Origin: Prochlorococcus sp. AG-363-L02
GTDB lineage: Bacteria > Cyanobacteriota > Cyanobacteriia > PCC-6307 > Cyanobiaceae
DNA: 10,463 nucleotides
Reading direction: 5' to 3'
Assembly: GCA_003280185.1 (NCBI GenBank)
Contig: QCFP01000025.1
Span: forward strand, 1-10,463
Positions 1-8,579 of the stretch are shown in pieces. Every line of letters begins with the position of its first letter. Position 1 is the stretch's first letter. Under the pieces are notes generated by a model that was not told where the DNA came from, searched no databases, and worked only from the letters and a program-made list of their open reading frames with translations. Both the position numbers and the translations under genes were made by a program.

Positions 1-960
<960 letters not shown>

Positions 961-1015
961 TTAATTTAATGCGACTCCACTAAGATCTCCAGTTAAATTA
1001 GTTTTTTTGTTTAAC

Positions 1016-2881
1016 TTATTTGGATGAATTCTCTTCTGGGATGATCCAAGTACTTTCAACATGCAGTTCTTTTAATTGTTGATCCGAGGCGTGGGAGGGA
1101 GCCTGCGTCATTAAACAACGAGCTTGTTGGGTTTTTGGAAAGGCAATTGTTTCGCGAATTGATTCTTCTCCACTTAGGAGCATGATCATGCGGTCGATTC
1201 CAAAGGCAAGGCCACCGTGTGGGGGAGCGCCCATCTCGAGAGCTTCTATTAAGAATCCAAATTGTTGTTGTGTGTCTTCTGACGACATACCAATGGTTTT
1301 TAGCACTTCTTTTTGTAGTTCTGAGTTGTGAATGCGTAAAGACCCACCGCCTAGTTCTAGACCATTCAGGACAAGGTCATAGGCTTGTGCACGAGCCCTT
1401 GGTAGGTCAGTTGGCCAAGTTTTCTGGTCGTTTCCAATATCCTCTGGATTAGGGCAACAAAAAGGGTGGTGAAGTGCTTCGAGTCTATTTTCTTCTTGAT
1501 TCAATTCGAACATTGGGAAATCAATGACCCATAGAAAATTCCAACTGTCTTTGTTAGGAATCAGGTTTAACTCTCTAGCAAGAAATTGACGTATTCGATC
1601 AAGAGTTTTATTTACTATTTGTGTATTTCCTGCGCCAAATAGAAGTAGATCTCCAGGTTCAGCATTTGTTAATTTAAGGATTTTTTCTTTCTCTTCTTCG
1701 CTAAGATTATCTTTTATTGCTCCTATTGTATCGATTTCTAATGATTCCCTAACTCTGATAAAGGCTAGTCCGCGTGCTCCTGCTTTTTGGGCTTCTGTAA
1801 AGATATCTCCACCAGGCTTAATACGTACATTACTTACTGCATTATTGCCTCCTTTTACGTTAATACATTTAACAGAGCCACCAGAAGCTATGGCTCCTGA
1901 AAAGACTTTAAATTTGATCTTTTTCGCAATTTCACTTATATCTTTCAATTCCATTTCATAGCGGGTATCTGGCCTATCTGTGCCGTATCTGTTCATTGCT
2001 TCACTCCAAGTCATTCTTGGGAATGGGCAAGGTAACGAGATCCCTTTGATCTGTTTCCAGATTGTTGCAATTAATTTTTCATTCATATCAAGTATCTCTT
2101 CTTGACTCATAAAACTCATCTCAATATCTAGCTGAGTGAATTCCGGTTGACGGTCAGCACGAAGATCTTCATCACGGAAGCAACGAGCTATCTGGTAGTA
2201 CTTTTCAATGCCTCCAACCATAAGTAATTGTTTAAAGAGTTGAGGAGATTGGGGCAGAGCAAACCATTGGCCTTCGCAGACTCGTGACGGCACAAGATAA
2301 TCACGTGCTCCTTCGGGGGTAGATCTTGTTAGGACGGGTGTCTCTACTTCAATAAAACCTTCTGATTCAAGGAACTCTCTTGCGGTCTTGATTGCTTCGT
2401 GACGCAGGAGGATGTTTTGACGCATTCTCTCTCTACGTAGGTCTAGATAGCGGTGTCTGAGTCTTAATTCTTCGCGTATTGGTTCTTCGTTATGAATGGA
2501 TACCGTAAAAGGTAATGTTCCTTTGACAGGATTAAGTACATTTAGTGTTTTTGCTAGAACCTCTATCTCTCCAGTAAGCAGTTTTTTGTTGATTGCGTCT
2601 GATGGTCTATTCCTAACGGTTCCAGTTATTTGGAGAACAGTTTCATTACGCAGGCTCTCGGCAATTTCAAACATTGCATTGCCCTCATCTGGATCAACTG
2701 TTACTTGGACAGTTCCACTTCGATCCCTAAGGTCAATGAAGATGACCCCTCCATGATCTCTGCAACGGTCAACCCAACCGCACAATTTAACCTCAGCACT
2801 AATGTGCTTGTTGCGCAGTTCACCGCAATTGTTGCTGCGCATAGGTAAGGAAGAAATCAATGTCTGGAAAGAGTTTCCCAT
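1016..2881 (-). CDS. aspS: aspartyl-tRNA synthetase
   Basis: This class IIb aminoacyl-tRNA synthetase charges tRNA-Asp, and possibly tRNA-Asn if non-discriminating. The 621 residues show the bacterial layout: an N-terminal OB-fold that reads the anticodon (about 15-120), a catalytic core, and an inserted GAD domain (about 310-430). Core signatures are RHRYLDLRR (142-150), [11 protein letters not shown] (211-221), motif 2 [19 protein letters not shown] (234-252), HHPF (471-474) and motif 3 [13 protein letters not shown] (557-569). The start at 2881 is chosen because AAAAGGAG sits 5 bases upstream; the more usual N terminus [10 protein letters not shown] begins at Met14 (2842), which has no Shine-Dalgarno sequence. 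The protein may therefore carry 13 extra residues. It sits between gcvT (44 bases upstream) and pyrG on the same strand. His43 in DHGG is discussed as a finding. Confidence 0.97.
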   Translation of the reverse strand: MGNSFQTLISSLPMRSNNCGELRNKHISAEVKLCGWVDRCRDHGGVIFIDLRDRSGTVQVTVDPDEGNAMFEIAESLRNETVLQITGTVRNRPSDAINKKLLTGEIEVLAKTLNVLNPVKGTLPFTVSIHNEEPIREELRLRHRYLDLRRERMRQNILLRHEAIKTAREFLESEGFIEVETPVLTRSTPEGARDYLVPSRVCEGQWFALPQSPQLFKQLLMVGGIEKYYQIARCFRDEDLRADRQPEFTQLDIEMSFMSQEEILDMNEKLIATIWKQIKGISLPCPFPRMTWSEAMNRYGTDRPDTRYEMELKDISEIAKKIKFKVFSGAIASGGSVKCINVKGGNNAVSNVRIKPGGDIFTEAQKAGARGLAFIRVRESLEIDTIGAIKDNLSEEEKEKILKLTNAEPGDLLLFGAGNTQIVNKTLDRIRQFLARELNLIPNKDSWNFLWVIDFPMFELNQEENRLEALHHPFCCPNPEDIGNDQKTWPTDLPRARAQAYDLVLNGLELGGGSLRIHNSELQKEVLKTIGMSSEDTQQQFGFLIEALEMGAPPHGGLAFGIDRMIMLLSGEESIRETIAFPKTQQARCLMTQAPSHASDQQLKELHVESTWIIPEENSSK

Positions 2882-2886
2882 AACAA

Positions 2887-2894
2887 CTCCTTTT
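2887..2894 (-). promoter_or_regulatory. Shine-Dalgarno site of aspS
   Basis: On the minus strand the bases read AAAAGGAG, 5 bases before the ATG at 2881. This is the best ribosome binding site in the minus-strand genes here and decides the start of aspS in favour of the longer form. Confidence 0.7.
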
Positions 2895-2925
2895 TGTAGT
2901 TAAAAAGTCTTTCTCTGGAAATAGT

Positions 2926-4038
2926 TCATTTCCGTTTATAAAATGGGAGTTTGACCACTTTGGCTGGAAAATGCTGTCCTCTGATCTCAATATCCATATA
3001 GGTGTCAACTTTGGAGAACTCAATAGGTACGTAACCAAGACCAATTGCTTTCTCAAGAGTGGGTGACCAGCTGCCACTTGTTATATGGCCAATTTTGTTG
3101 TTGTTAGAAAGCAGAGGATATCCACTTCTTGCGATTGCTTTGCTTTGCAATTCAACTCCTACTAAACGTTTTTTGACACCTTCTTTAGCTTGCTGTTCAA
3201 GGGCCGATCTACCAACGAAATCACTGGACATCTCAAGATGAATTAGCCAGCCAAGGCCTATTTCAAATGGCGTGGTTTTGTTGCCCATATCTTTCCCATA
3301 AAGAAGCATTCCTGCTTCCAGGCGAAGGGTGTCACGCGCACCCAATCCACAAGGGGTAAGCCCTTCTTTTCTTAATTCTTGCCATAATTTTTTTCCTGAA
3401 TTTGCATTGATAAGAATTTCGAACCCGTCTTCACCTGTATATCCTGTCCTGGCAATAAAAGTACTGGTTGGAGGTTCACCTTCTAAATTGATGTTTAGAT
3501 ACCTATGGCCAAATCTTGGAAGAGTTGAGAGTGGTTGCTCAGTAAATCTTTCAAGATTTTTTTGTACAAGGGGGCCTTGTATTGCTATTAAAAGGTTTGT
3601 TTTTTTCTCATCAATTATAGAGATATTAGCTGGTTCTAAATGTTTTTTGATCCATGAAATATCGTTATCTGTGCAGGCTGCATTAAGAACCAGTAATAGA
3701 TTCTCTTTGTCATCCTTATCGACCCCCAGGTCATAAATGATTAAATCATCAATAATTCCAGCACTATTGTTAAGCAGAACTGTGTAGCAAGCTTCTCCAG
3801 GACCAATTCTGTTGAGATCTGTGGGCACGAGCTTTTGTAGGTGATCTTTTGCGTTTACTCCTTGAAGTCTGACTATGCCCATATGAGAGATGTCAAACAT
3901 CCCTCCATGATTCCGAACCGCATGATGTTCATTTACCAAGCTTGAGAATTGGATGGGCATTTCCCATCCAGCGAAGGGAACCATTCGAGCGCCAGCATTG
4001 CTGAAGTCTTCAAATAAGGCGGTTTTGTTGAGTTTCAT
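2926..4038 (-). CDS. gcvT: glycine cleavage system T protein (aminomethyltransferase)
   Basis: GcvT transfers the methylene group of the lipoyl-bound aminomethyl intermediate on H protein to tetrahydrofolate and releases ammonia, as part of the glycine cleavage complex. In cyanobacteria this serves photorespiratory glycine and one-carbon supply. The 370 residues match the usual family length. Signatures are PFAGWEMPIQ (21-30), FDISHMG (48-54), GIIDDLIIY (94-102, with the conserved catalytic Asp), ARTGYTGEDGFE (196-207) and GLGARDTLRLEAGM (231-244), with the C-terminal folate-binding barrel after about 280. The start is uncertain. The frame stays open to a TTG at 4128, which would add 30 residues (400 in all), but neither start has a clear Shine-Dalgarno site. 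The ATG at 4038 begins MKLNKTALFEDF, where the family normally starts, and leaves 138 bases for promoters shared with the divergent gene at 4177. Confidence 0.95.
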   Translation of the reverse strand: MKLNKTALFEDFSNAGARMVPFAGWEMPIQFSSLVNEHHAVRNHGGMFDISHMGIVRLQGVNAKDHLQKLVPTDLNRIGPGEACYTVLLNNSAGIIDDLIIYDLGVDKDDKENLLLVLNAACTDNDISWIKKHLEPANISIIDEKKTNLLIAIQGPLVQKNLERFTEQPLSTLPRFGHRYLNINLEGEPPTSTFIARTGYTGEDGFEILINANSGKKLWQELRKEGLTPCGLGARDTLRLEAGMLLYGKDMGNKTTPFEIGLGWLIHLEMSSDFVGRSALEQQAKEGVKKRLVGVELQSKAIARSGYPLLSNNNKIGHITSGSWSPTLEKAIGLGYVPIEFSKVDTYMDIEIRGQHFPAKVVKLPFYKRK

Positions 4039-4164
4039 GGATGCGTTTACCGTATTGGCAGGTTTATGGTCTGTTGAAATTGGTTTTGACAAACCTGAAG
4101 GAAAGCCGGAGATTTTCTGTTGAGTCAAGATAGATCTTCGAACTTTCTTTAACCTTGGTTCGTT

Positions 4165-4170
4165 GGAGGA
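4165..4170 (+). promoter_or_regulatory. Shine-Dalgarno site of the cysteine-rich small protein
   Basis: GGAGGA stands 6 bases before the GTG at 4177. It is nearly the full anti-16S complement at ideal spacing, in a genome where most of the other starts lack such a site. It fixes the GTG as start and is the main argument that the short gene is real. Confidence 0.75.
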
Positions 4171-4176
4171 TATTCA

Positions 4177-4434
4177 GTGCCTAGGAACGACTGCTGCAGC
4201 ACCTGTTGTCATTGTGGACCTGGCCAAAACCCAGCTGAAGGTTGGTGTCGTTTAAGACAACTGACCGTTACCCGTGATCTGGCGAAATTTGCTTTCTGTC
4301 ACCATTGGACACAAAAGTCTCCATCTTTACCAAGTGTTCAGGAGCATTTTTCTTCGCCGATTATTGAGAGACAGCTTGACTTGGGACGTTCTTTTTCTAG
4401 TTCTTCCAAAGAAGACGAGTTTTCAATGATCTGA
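4177..4434 (+). CDS. small cysteine-rich protein, probably metal-binding, unknown function
   Basis: An 85-residue protein with a GTG start behind a strong GGAGGA site. The first half is packed with possible metal ligands: Cys6, Cys7, Cys10, Cys11, His12, Cys13, Cys24 and the cluster Cys41-His42-His43-Trp44, set in CCxxCCHCGPGQN and FCHHW. The spacing would suit a zinc site or an iron-sulfur cluster, but I cannot name the family. The second half (46-85) is rich in Ser and charged residues, without motifs, and looks disordered. There is no signal peptide or membrane segment, so it is probably cytosolic. It is transcribed divergently from gcvT and convergently towards speB, with 71 bases between the two stop codons. 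I have an impression that similar short proteins occur in marine Synechococcus and Prochlorococcus, but this is unverified. Coding is supported by the ribosome site and non-random composition. Confidence 0.75.
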   Translation: MPRNDCCSTCCHCGPGQNPAEGWCRLRQLTVTRDLAKFAFCHHWTQKSPSLPSVQEHFSSPIIERQLDLGRSFSSSSKEDEFSMI

Positions 4435-4505
4435 ACATAGGTATATTTGAGTTTTCCTTAATATATAGAGATGGTGATTTGTTGTTTACCTTTAACGATA
4501 GATAG

Positions 4506-5369
4506 TTATGTACTGAGGAGCATTATCAAACTTCTTGTTACTTTTGCTGCCAGAACACTACTGCATTTTGAAGGATCAAGTTCAGGTGCAAGTTCAACAA
4601 CGTCAGCGGCAATAAGATTGTATTGACGAATTACATCTAATAAAGAGGCGAAATCATTCCAATAAAAACCTCCGGGTTCAGGTGTTCCAGTTCCTGGTAA
4701 TACACTTGGATCAAACCAGTCCAGATCGACTGTTAAATAGATAGGCTTATCTTTGTGAGGACTTAGTGCTTTCGTCAGAGAATTTGCAAGTTCTCCGTTT
4801 TCTGTTGATACCATTCTTTTTTGTAGATTTATTTCGTCAAACTCTTCCTTTGTTCCACTGCGAATGCCTACCTGAATTAGTTGCTTACTTGGCAATACAT
4901 CAAGACAGCGACGCATTGCACATGCATGACTATATTTTGTTTTTTGCCATTGATTTCGAAGGTCTGCATGTGCATCCAATTGAATAATAATAACATCTGG
5001 ATAAAAGTTTGCTACTGCTTGAACTGCTCCAGAAGTAATAGAGTGCTCTCCTCCTAAAATAAGTGGTTTGAGACCATTTCTAATTATTTGTTTTGTCCCT
5101 TTTTTGACTAGACTGATAACTTTTTTTGGCTTGCCTATTGGAATGTCTAGGGACCCAAGATCTGCATAATCAATATTTTCTAGATCTAGCTTGAGTTGAG
5201 GGCAATAGGTTTCTAGAGATGTGCTTACTTCACGTATAGCTGCTGGTCCAAAACGTGTGCCAGCTCTAAAGGAAGTTGTTCCATCATATGGAACACCAAT
5301 GATTCCAATACTGCAGCCTTTTGGGTCACGTCGGCTTTGCATAAAGATGGGACCTTCAGTATTAAACAT
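4506..5369 (-). CDS. speB: agmatinase / ureohydrolase family protein
   Basis: A member of the arginase-agmatinase superfamily, most likely hydrolysing agmatine to putrescine and urea. The 287 residues carry the two-metal (Mn) site: GGEHS (106-110, His109), DAHAD (132-136, Asp132, His134, Asp136) and DLDWFDP (215-221, Asp215 and Asp217). GTPEPGG (228-234) and Glu259 in VVELAPELDPS are also typical of agmatinases. Family members with other guanidino substrates share these residues, so the substrate is inferred from context: it lies 25 bases downstream of speE, which uses putrescine. The ATG at 5369 is the first good start; there is no clear Shine-Dalgarno site, and Met10 is a weaker alternative. 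The length is that of ordinary agmatinases rather than the longer guanidine hydrolases known from freshwater cyanobacteria. Confidence 0.92.
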   Translation of the reverse strand: MFNTEGPIFMQSRRDPKGCSIGIIGVPYDGTTSFRAGTRFGPAAIREVSTSLETYCPQLKLDLENIDYADLGSLDIPIGKPKKVISLVKKGTKQIIRNGLKPLILGGEHSITSGAVQAVANFYPDVIIIQLDAHADLRNQWQKTKYSHACAMRRCLDVLPSKQLIQVGIRSGTKEEFDEINLQKRMVSTENGELANSLTKALSPHKDKPIYLTVDLDWFDPSVLPGTGTPEPGGFYWNDFASLLDVIRQYNLIAADVVELAPELDPSKCSSVLAAKVTRSLIMLLST

Positions 5370-5394
5370 GGCAGTGATTGATACCTCGCATTCC

Positions 5395-6255
5395 TTATTT
5401 AAGTGCCCTTTCTATAAAAGCTGGTATAGCTTGAAAAGCTCCTTTTTGCCATTTTGAGCTCCAAATAATGCAATCTTGAGAAATTGCATTAACTCTTTTG
5501 GAATGAGGGTGAAGGTAATGCGGTTTTCCCATGGAGGCAAAGGTCCAACTCCACCATCCACTTGGATACATTGGTACCCATCCGTATATGGGATCAGCAA
5601 ATTGGAAAATCTTTTTGACAAGCCGAATAATATCTAAATGGATTTTGAGGAATGATTCTGGTGATTCACTTTGAATAGCAAATATCCCTCCAGGCCGAAG
5701 AATCCTTTTACAGTCTCTTATGAAGGTTTCATTGAAGAGACCTTTTGCAGGGCCGTTAGGATCAGAGCTGTCAATAATTACAAAATCATAGACTTCATTT
5801 CCTGCATGCTTAGTCCATTTGATACCGTCTTCAATATTGATTTGTAGACGTGGATCTTGCCAGGCATTTCCTCCTATTGTTGGAAGATATTTTTGACTAA
5901 GTTTAATGACACGTTCATCGATCTCTACTAAATCTAGATGCTCTACTTCTTTGTATCTCAAACATTCTTTTGCAGTTCCACCATCTCCACCTCCAACAAT
6001 TAATCCTCTTTTTATTTCTAATGCACCGGAAAGAGCAGGATGGACAAGGCATTCGTGGTAGTGCTTTTCTTGCTGTTCTGCTGTCATCCAACAGTTATCT
6101 AAGAGGAGCGCTTTCCCATAGCGCTTACTGTCGATAATTGTTATTCTTTGATACTTACTTTTTTCATCTACTAAGATCTGTCCTTCAAGGCCATATCTCA
6201 CGCCTTTTTGATATTCATCAAACCAGGTGCTTGTTTGATTTTCTGGAGTGCACAT
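5395..6255 (-). CDS. speE: spermidine synthase (polyamine aminopropyltransferase)
   Basis: SpeE transfers an aminopropyl group from decarboxylated S-adenosylmethionine to putrescine, giving spermidine and methylthioadenosine. The 286 residues fit the family length. There is a short N-terminal beta domain (about 1-55) followed by a Rossmann methyltransferase-like fold. Signatures are [10 protein letters not shown] (59-68), the nucleotide loop GGGDGG (88-93), DLVEIDE (108-114, the acidic residue binding the ribose), NIEDG (140-144), IIDSSDP (160-166, with the catalytic or substrate-binding Asp162 and Asp165) and [12 protein letters not shown] (230-241), which lines the amine pocket. It lies 30 bases after mazG and 25 before speB, so the two polyamine genes are probably one transcript. 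The start at 6255 has only a weak AAAAAGA in front of it. Confidence 0.96.
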   Translation of the reverse strand: MCTPENQTSTWFDEYQKGVRYGLEGQILVDEKSKYQRITIIDSKRYGKALLLDNCWMTAEQQEKHYHECLVHPALSGALEIKRGLIVGGGDGGTAKECLRYKEVEHLDLVEIDERVIKLSQKYLPTIGGNAWQDPRLQINIEDGIKWTKHAGNEVYDFVIIDSSDPNGPAKGLFNETFIRDCKRILRPGGIFAIQSESPESFLKIHLDIIRLVKKIFQFADPIYGWVPMYPSGWWSWTFASMGKPHYLHPHSKRVNAISQDCIIWSSKWQKGAFQAIPAFIERALK

Positions 6256-6285
6256 AGTCTTTTTAAGGTTTTGATGGATTTACAA

Positions 6286-7098
6286 TTAAGTATTTTGGTT
6301 ATTCTTAGTAGCTTTTAAATTGTTTTTTGCGTTCTCCCATAAATAATTTAGTTCGGTAAAGGATTGTTTGGAAATTTTGTTCGTAGAGTTTTTTTCGACC
6401 CAAGAAAAGCGGTCAAGAAATTTTTGATTGGTTTTTGATAAGCATTCTTCAGGGTTAAGCTCATGCCAACGTGCAACATTAATAAGAGTAAAGATTATAT
6501 CACCAAGTTCCCCTTTTATATCAGTCTTCTGCTTCGAATCTATTGCCTCTTTTAGCTCATTCATTTCTTCGATTACTTTATCCCAAACATCATTAAAATT
6601 TTCCCACTCAAAGCCTTCCTTTGCTGTCTTTTGAGATATTATCATGGCTCCTGAAATGGCTGATTGTGAACGTATTCTATTGCGTAACTTGTCGCTAATA
6701 GGGCTTTCTGATTTGGGGATTGGAGTTTCCTTTTCTTTAATTTCTTCCCATTGCTTTTTTATTTCTTCTATACTTAATGCTTCTTGATTCTCAAATACAT
6801 GTGGGTGTCGCCTTATTAGTTTATTGCGTAAACTGTTTACAACGTCTCTCAGATCAAATCGCTTTTCTTCGGTTGCAATATGTGTATGAAGTAATACTTG
6901 CAATAACAGGTCACCAAGTTCTTCTTGGAGATCATTATCGTCCCCATTTTTGATTGCATCGGTAACTTCGTATGCTTCTTGTAGAACATAGGGGATTAAT
7001 GATGAATGTGTTTGGATTGCATCCCATGGGCATCCACTTTTAGGATCGCGCAATTTAGCAATTATTTGCATCAATCTTGTAATGTCTTTTTCTACCAT
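6286..7098 (-). CDS. mazG: nucleoside triphosphate pyrophosphohydrolase MazG
   Basis: MazG hydrolyses NTPs and dNTPs to monophosphates and pyrophosphate; in bacteria it is linked to clearing aberrant nucleotides and to ppGpp levels. The 270 residues form two tandem all-alpha MazG modules. The N-terminal one has GCPWD (22-26), QEAYEV (40-45) and EELGDLLLQ (59-67) with the Mg-binding Glu/Asp residues Glu41, Glu44, Glu60 and Asp63, then RRHPHVF (96-102). The C-terminal one has EEMNELKEAI (177-186), GELGDIIF (196-203) and the typical NQKFLDRFSWVE (224-235). Both metal motifs look intact. It stands between a DUF2227-type gene and speE on the same strand, probably in one transcription unit; the pairing with polyamine genes has no obvious biochemical reason. 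The ATG at 7098 has no clear Shine-Dalgarno site. Confidence 0.96.
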   Translation of the reverse strand: MVEKDITRLMQIIAKLRDPKSGCPWDAIQTHSSLIPYVLQEAYEVTDAIKNGDDNDLQEELGDLLLQVLLHTHIATEEKRFDLRDVVNSLRNKLIRRHPHVFENQEALSIEEIKKQWEEIKEKETPIPKSESPISDKLRNRIRSQSAISGAMIISQKTAKEGFEWENFNDVWDKVIEEMNELKEAIDSKQKTDIKGELGDIIFTLINVARWHELNPEECLSKTNQKFLDRFSWVEKNSTNKISKQSFTELNYLWENAKNNLKATKNNQNT

Positions 7099-7152
7099 AA
7101 TCCGATTGTAATACTACTCTTACATTACTATTAAATAGTCTTAATGAGTATA

Positions 7153-7632
7153 TTATTTTTTCAAATTAATCATAGTAGGATCCCCATCTTGTATTAGGTG
7201 CAACCAAGCACTCATTTCTAGTCCTAAAACGAAAGCCACATATTTTTCTTGGTGCAATAAAAGATTTTGAAACAAGTTTTGGTTTATGTCTGCAAACTTG
7301 ATAATTCCAAGTTGTCTAAAAATTGCGAGGCTGATATAGAGCCATATTGCTAAGTAGAGCAGCCTTATTGTTGTTCCTATTACTGGTCCGTGTGAAAGTA
7401 ACGAGCGATGGCAAATTAGTTTTTTGTAGGGTATCCAAATTCCTTTAAGGAATCCCCATCTTTTTAAAGCATTGGAGTTTGTATCGAGATCAGGTGACAG
7501 CCATAATCCACCAACTAGGAAGGAGATGCCTCCGATTAGACCATTCTCGAGGCCAAGAGTAATTCCAACAGCTACTCCAAATGGGAGGCTAAGTAGTTTG
7601 GTCGCTCTGTCATGGTTCTTGCCTGATGCCAT
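7153..7632 (-). CDS. DUF2227-like membrane protein, putative metal-binding
   Basis: A 159-residue protein resembling the cyanobacterial DUF2227 'metal-binding protein' group, related to the YdjM-type membrane-bound metal-dependent hydrolases. Likely ligands are well spread: His7-Asp8 in GKNHDRAT, Asp48 and Asp50 in LSPDLDTNS, His75 in CHRSLLSHGP with His81, and His145 with Asp149 near the C terminus (HLIQDGDP). Hydrophobic stretches at about 14-45, 84-107 and 131-147 suggest two to four membrane segments. The function is unknown; hydrolase activity is only a family suggestion. It begins 55 bases from the divergent tRNA-Val and is the first gene of the row running to mazG, speE and speB, 54 bases before mazG. 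The ATG at 7632 gives the expected N terminus MASGKNHD. Confidence 0.85.
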   Translation of the reverse strand: MASGKNHDRATKLLSLPFGVAVGITLGLENGLIGGISFLVGGLWLSPDLDTNSNALKRWGFLKGIWIPYKKLICHRSLLSHGPVIGTTIRLLYLAIWLYISLAIFRQLGIIKFADINQNLFQNLLLHQEKYVAFVLGLEMSAWLHLIQDGDPTMINLKK

Positions 7633-7687
7633 CTATTCAGCATAGAAAAGGTGTAATTGACCTGCGGTAGTGCAGAATTGTATGTAT

Positions 7688-7759
<72 letters not shown>

Positions 7760-7932
7760 CTCTTACGACTCTTTAAAGCACTTAACCAAAAGTGTTGTAT
7801 ACGGTTTTAAACGGAATTTCGTGATCGTACTCAAACCTCTTCGATTGCTTTTCTAAGAAGAATATGGAATAGGGAACTCATGTGCTGTTTCACTGAGTTG
7901 TCTATGATTTGAAAATATTTCTTTTTTTCTCC

Positions 7933-8274
7933 ATGCACAAGGGGCAAACCCTAAGTGTTACCCCAACTGCTTTAGCTGAATTAAGCAGACAGGCTGCCTT
8001 TGGTGGTATGCCAGGTCGGGTGCACATTGACTGACTCGATGATCCATGTGGTCAACGTTGGCTGCATATACGGCTTCGACCTGGGGATTTCTCTGGTGTA
8101 CCTATTTTCCGAACTGATGGGGTCACTATTTATGCTCCAAAGGGGCAATTGGATTTACTTAAGGGACTTAGTCTTAGTTATTACGGTGATTTAAGTGGTG
8201 GTGGATTTTTAATTAGTTCCCCAAGAGGGGCTGAAAGCTGTGCATGTGGCGCAGGGTTTAGGTTCTTAAAATAA
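7933..8274 (+). pseudogene. HesB/IscA-like (A-type iron-sulfur carrier) gene interrupted by an in-frame TGA
   Basis: From the ATG at 7933 the frame codes 33 residues (start MHKGQTLSVTPTALAEL, ending RVHID), meets TGA at 8032-8034, then stays open for 79 more codons (LDDPCGQRWLHIRL...) to TAA at 8272. The second part ends in GGGFLISSPRGAESCACGAGF, a HesB/IscA-type C terminus. Counting TGA as one codon, Cys39, Cys103 and Cys105 have spacings of 64 and 2, as in E. coli IscA (35, 99, 101). Family members carry or assemble Fe-S clusters. There is no frameshift, no gap and no other stop. No ATG, GTG or TTG follows the TGA until 8149, so restart cannot rescue the cysteine domain. It may be a recent nonsense mutation (TGG to TGA is one change), a readthrough gene or a sequencing error. 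No Shine-Dalgarno site is visible. The family call is firm; the functional state is open. Confidence 0.8.
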
Positions 8275-8349
8275 ATAGGCTTGTCCCTTTCTGGATGAGT
8301 CTATGTGTATCAGTTTATTGCTTATTTTGGTATTGATTTGATTCATTAG

Positions 8350-8535
8350 TTGAATAGTATTGGTTGCATTTTTCAGCAAGTGGAAATTTATATCTTTTTA
8401 TTTGGTTTAGTTTTTCTTCTTTCGCTTTTAGGATACCGATTTAATCAATTTGAATTGTCTAAGAAGATTAATGCTAAACGTATGGTTAAGAAATTTAGAA
8501 AGGCTGCGAAAACTAGGCGTCACAAAAGACATTAA
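8350..8535 (+). CDS. small predicted membrane protein with a very basic tail
   Basis: A 61-residue frame; I do not recognise the family. Residues about 12-28 (VEIYIFLFGLVFLLSLL) form one hydrophobic membrane segment. The tail 38-61 holds 13 Lys/Arg, for example KRMVKKFRKAAKTRRHKR. By the positive-inside rule the tail should be cytoplasmic, where it could touch nucleic acid or acidic lipid; this is inference. A stop (TAG, 8347-8349) directly precedes the TTG at 8350, so the start is TTG or a later GTG at 8380; neither has a good Shine-Dalgarno site. The gene follows the interrupted HesB-like frame by 75 bases on the same strand and converges on the kinase gene, leaving 44 bases between the stops. 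The sharp split between hydrophobic and basic halves argues for a real gene, but this could still be chance. Confidence 0.45.
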   Translation: MNSIGCIFQQVEIYIFLFGLVFLLSLLGYRFNQFELSKKINAKRMVKKFRKAAKTRRHKRH

Positions 8536-8579
8536 TTCATATTGTAGGATTCAAATATTGAAGAATTTAAAATTTTTTC

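Noticed and set aside
962..1008. TAATTTAA/TTAAATTA inverted repeat followed by a T-run, resembling a terminator
   Set aside because: The T-run follows on the plus strand, where no gene would be terminated; the stem is purely A/T with a 23-base loop. Probably AT-rich coincidence between aspS and pyrG.
3329..3736. 135-residue open frame antisense to gcvT
   Set aside because: It lies wholly within a clearly real gene on the other strand, has low-complexity Ser/Leu/Phe composition and no family motif; typical shadow frame. The same applies to the open frames antisense to aspS, speB, mazG and pyrG.
7681..7686. TTGACC ... TATGTA as a promoter for tRNA-Val
   Set aside because: The -10 candidate ends one base before the mature tRNA, so transcription would start inside the gene.
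7760..7932. Region after tRNA-Val as a possible integration site for a mobile element
   Set aside because: No repeat of the tRNA 3' end, no integrase and no compositional change were seen; only a low-quality TATGAT (7903-7908) that might be a -10 box for the HesB-like gene.
8032..8081. Possible selenocysteine codon with a hairpin (8060-8075, extended by GGTC/GACC at 8050 and 8078) after the TGA
   Set aside because: The stem is only 4-5 bp with a poor internal loop, the family has no Sec at this position that I know of, and picocyanobacteria are not known to carry Sec machinery.
8000..8194. 64-residue open frame overlapping the HesB-like gene
   Set aside because: It runs in another frame through codons that clearly encode the HesB-like protein; no motif or ribosome site.
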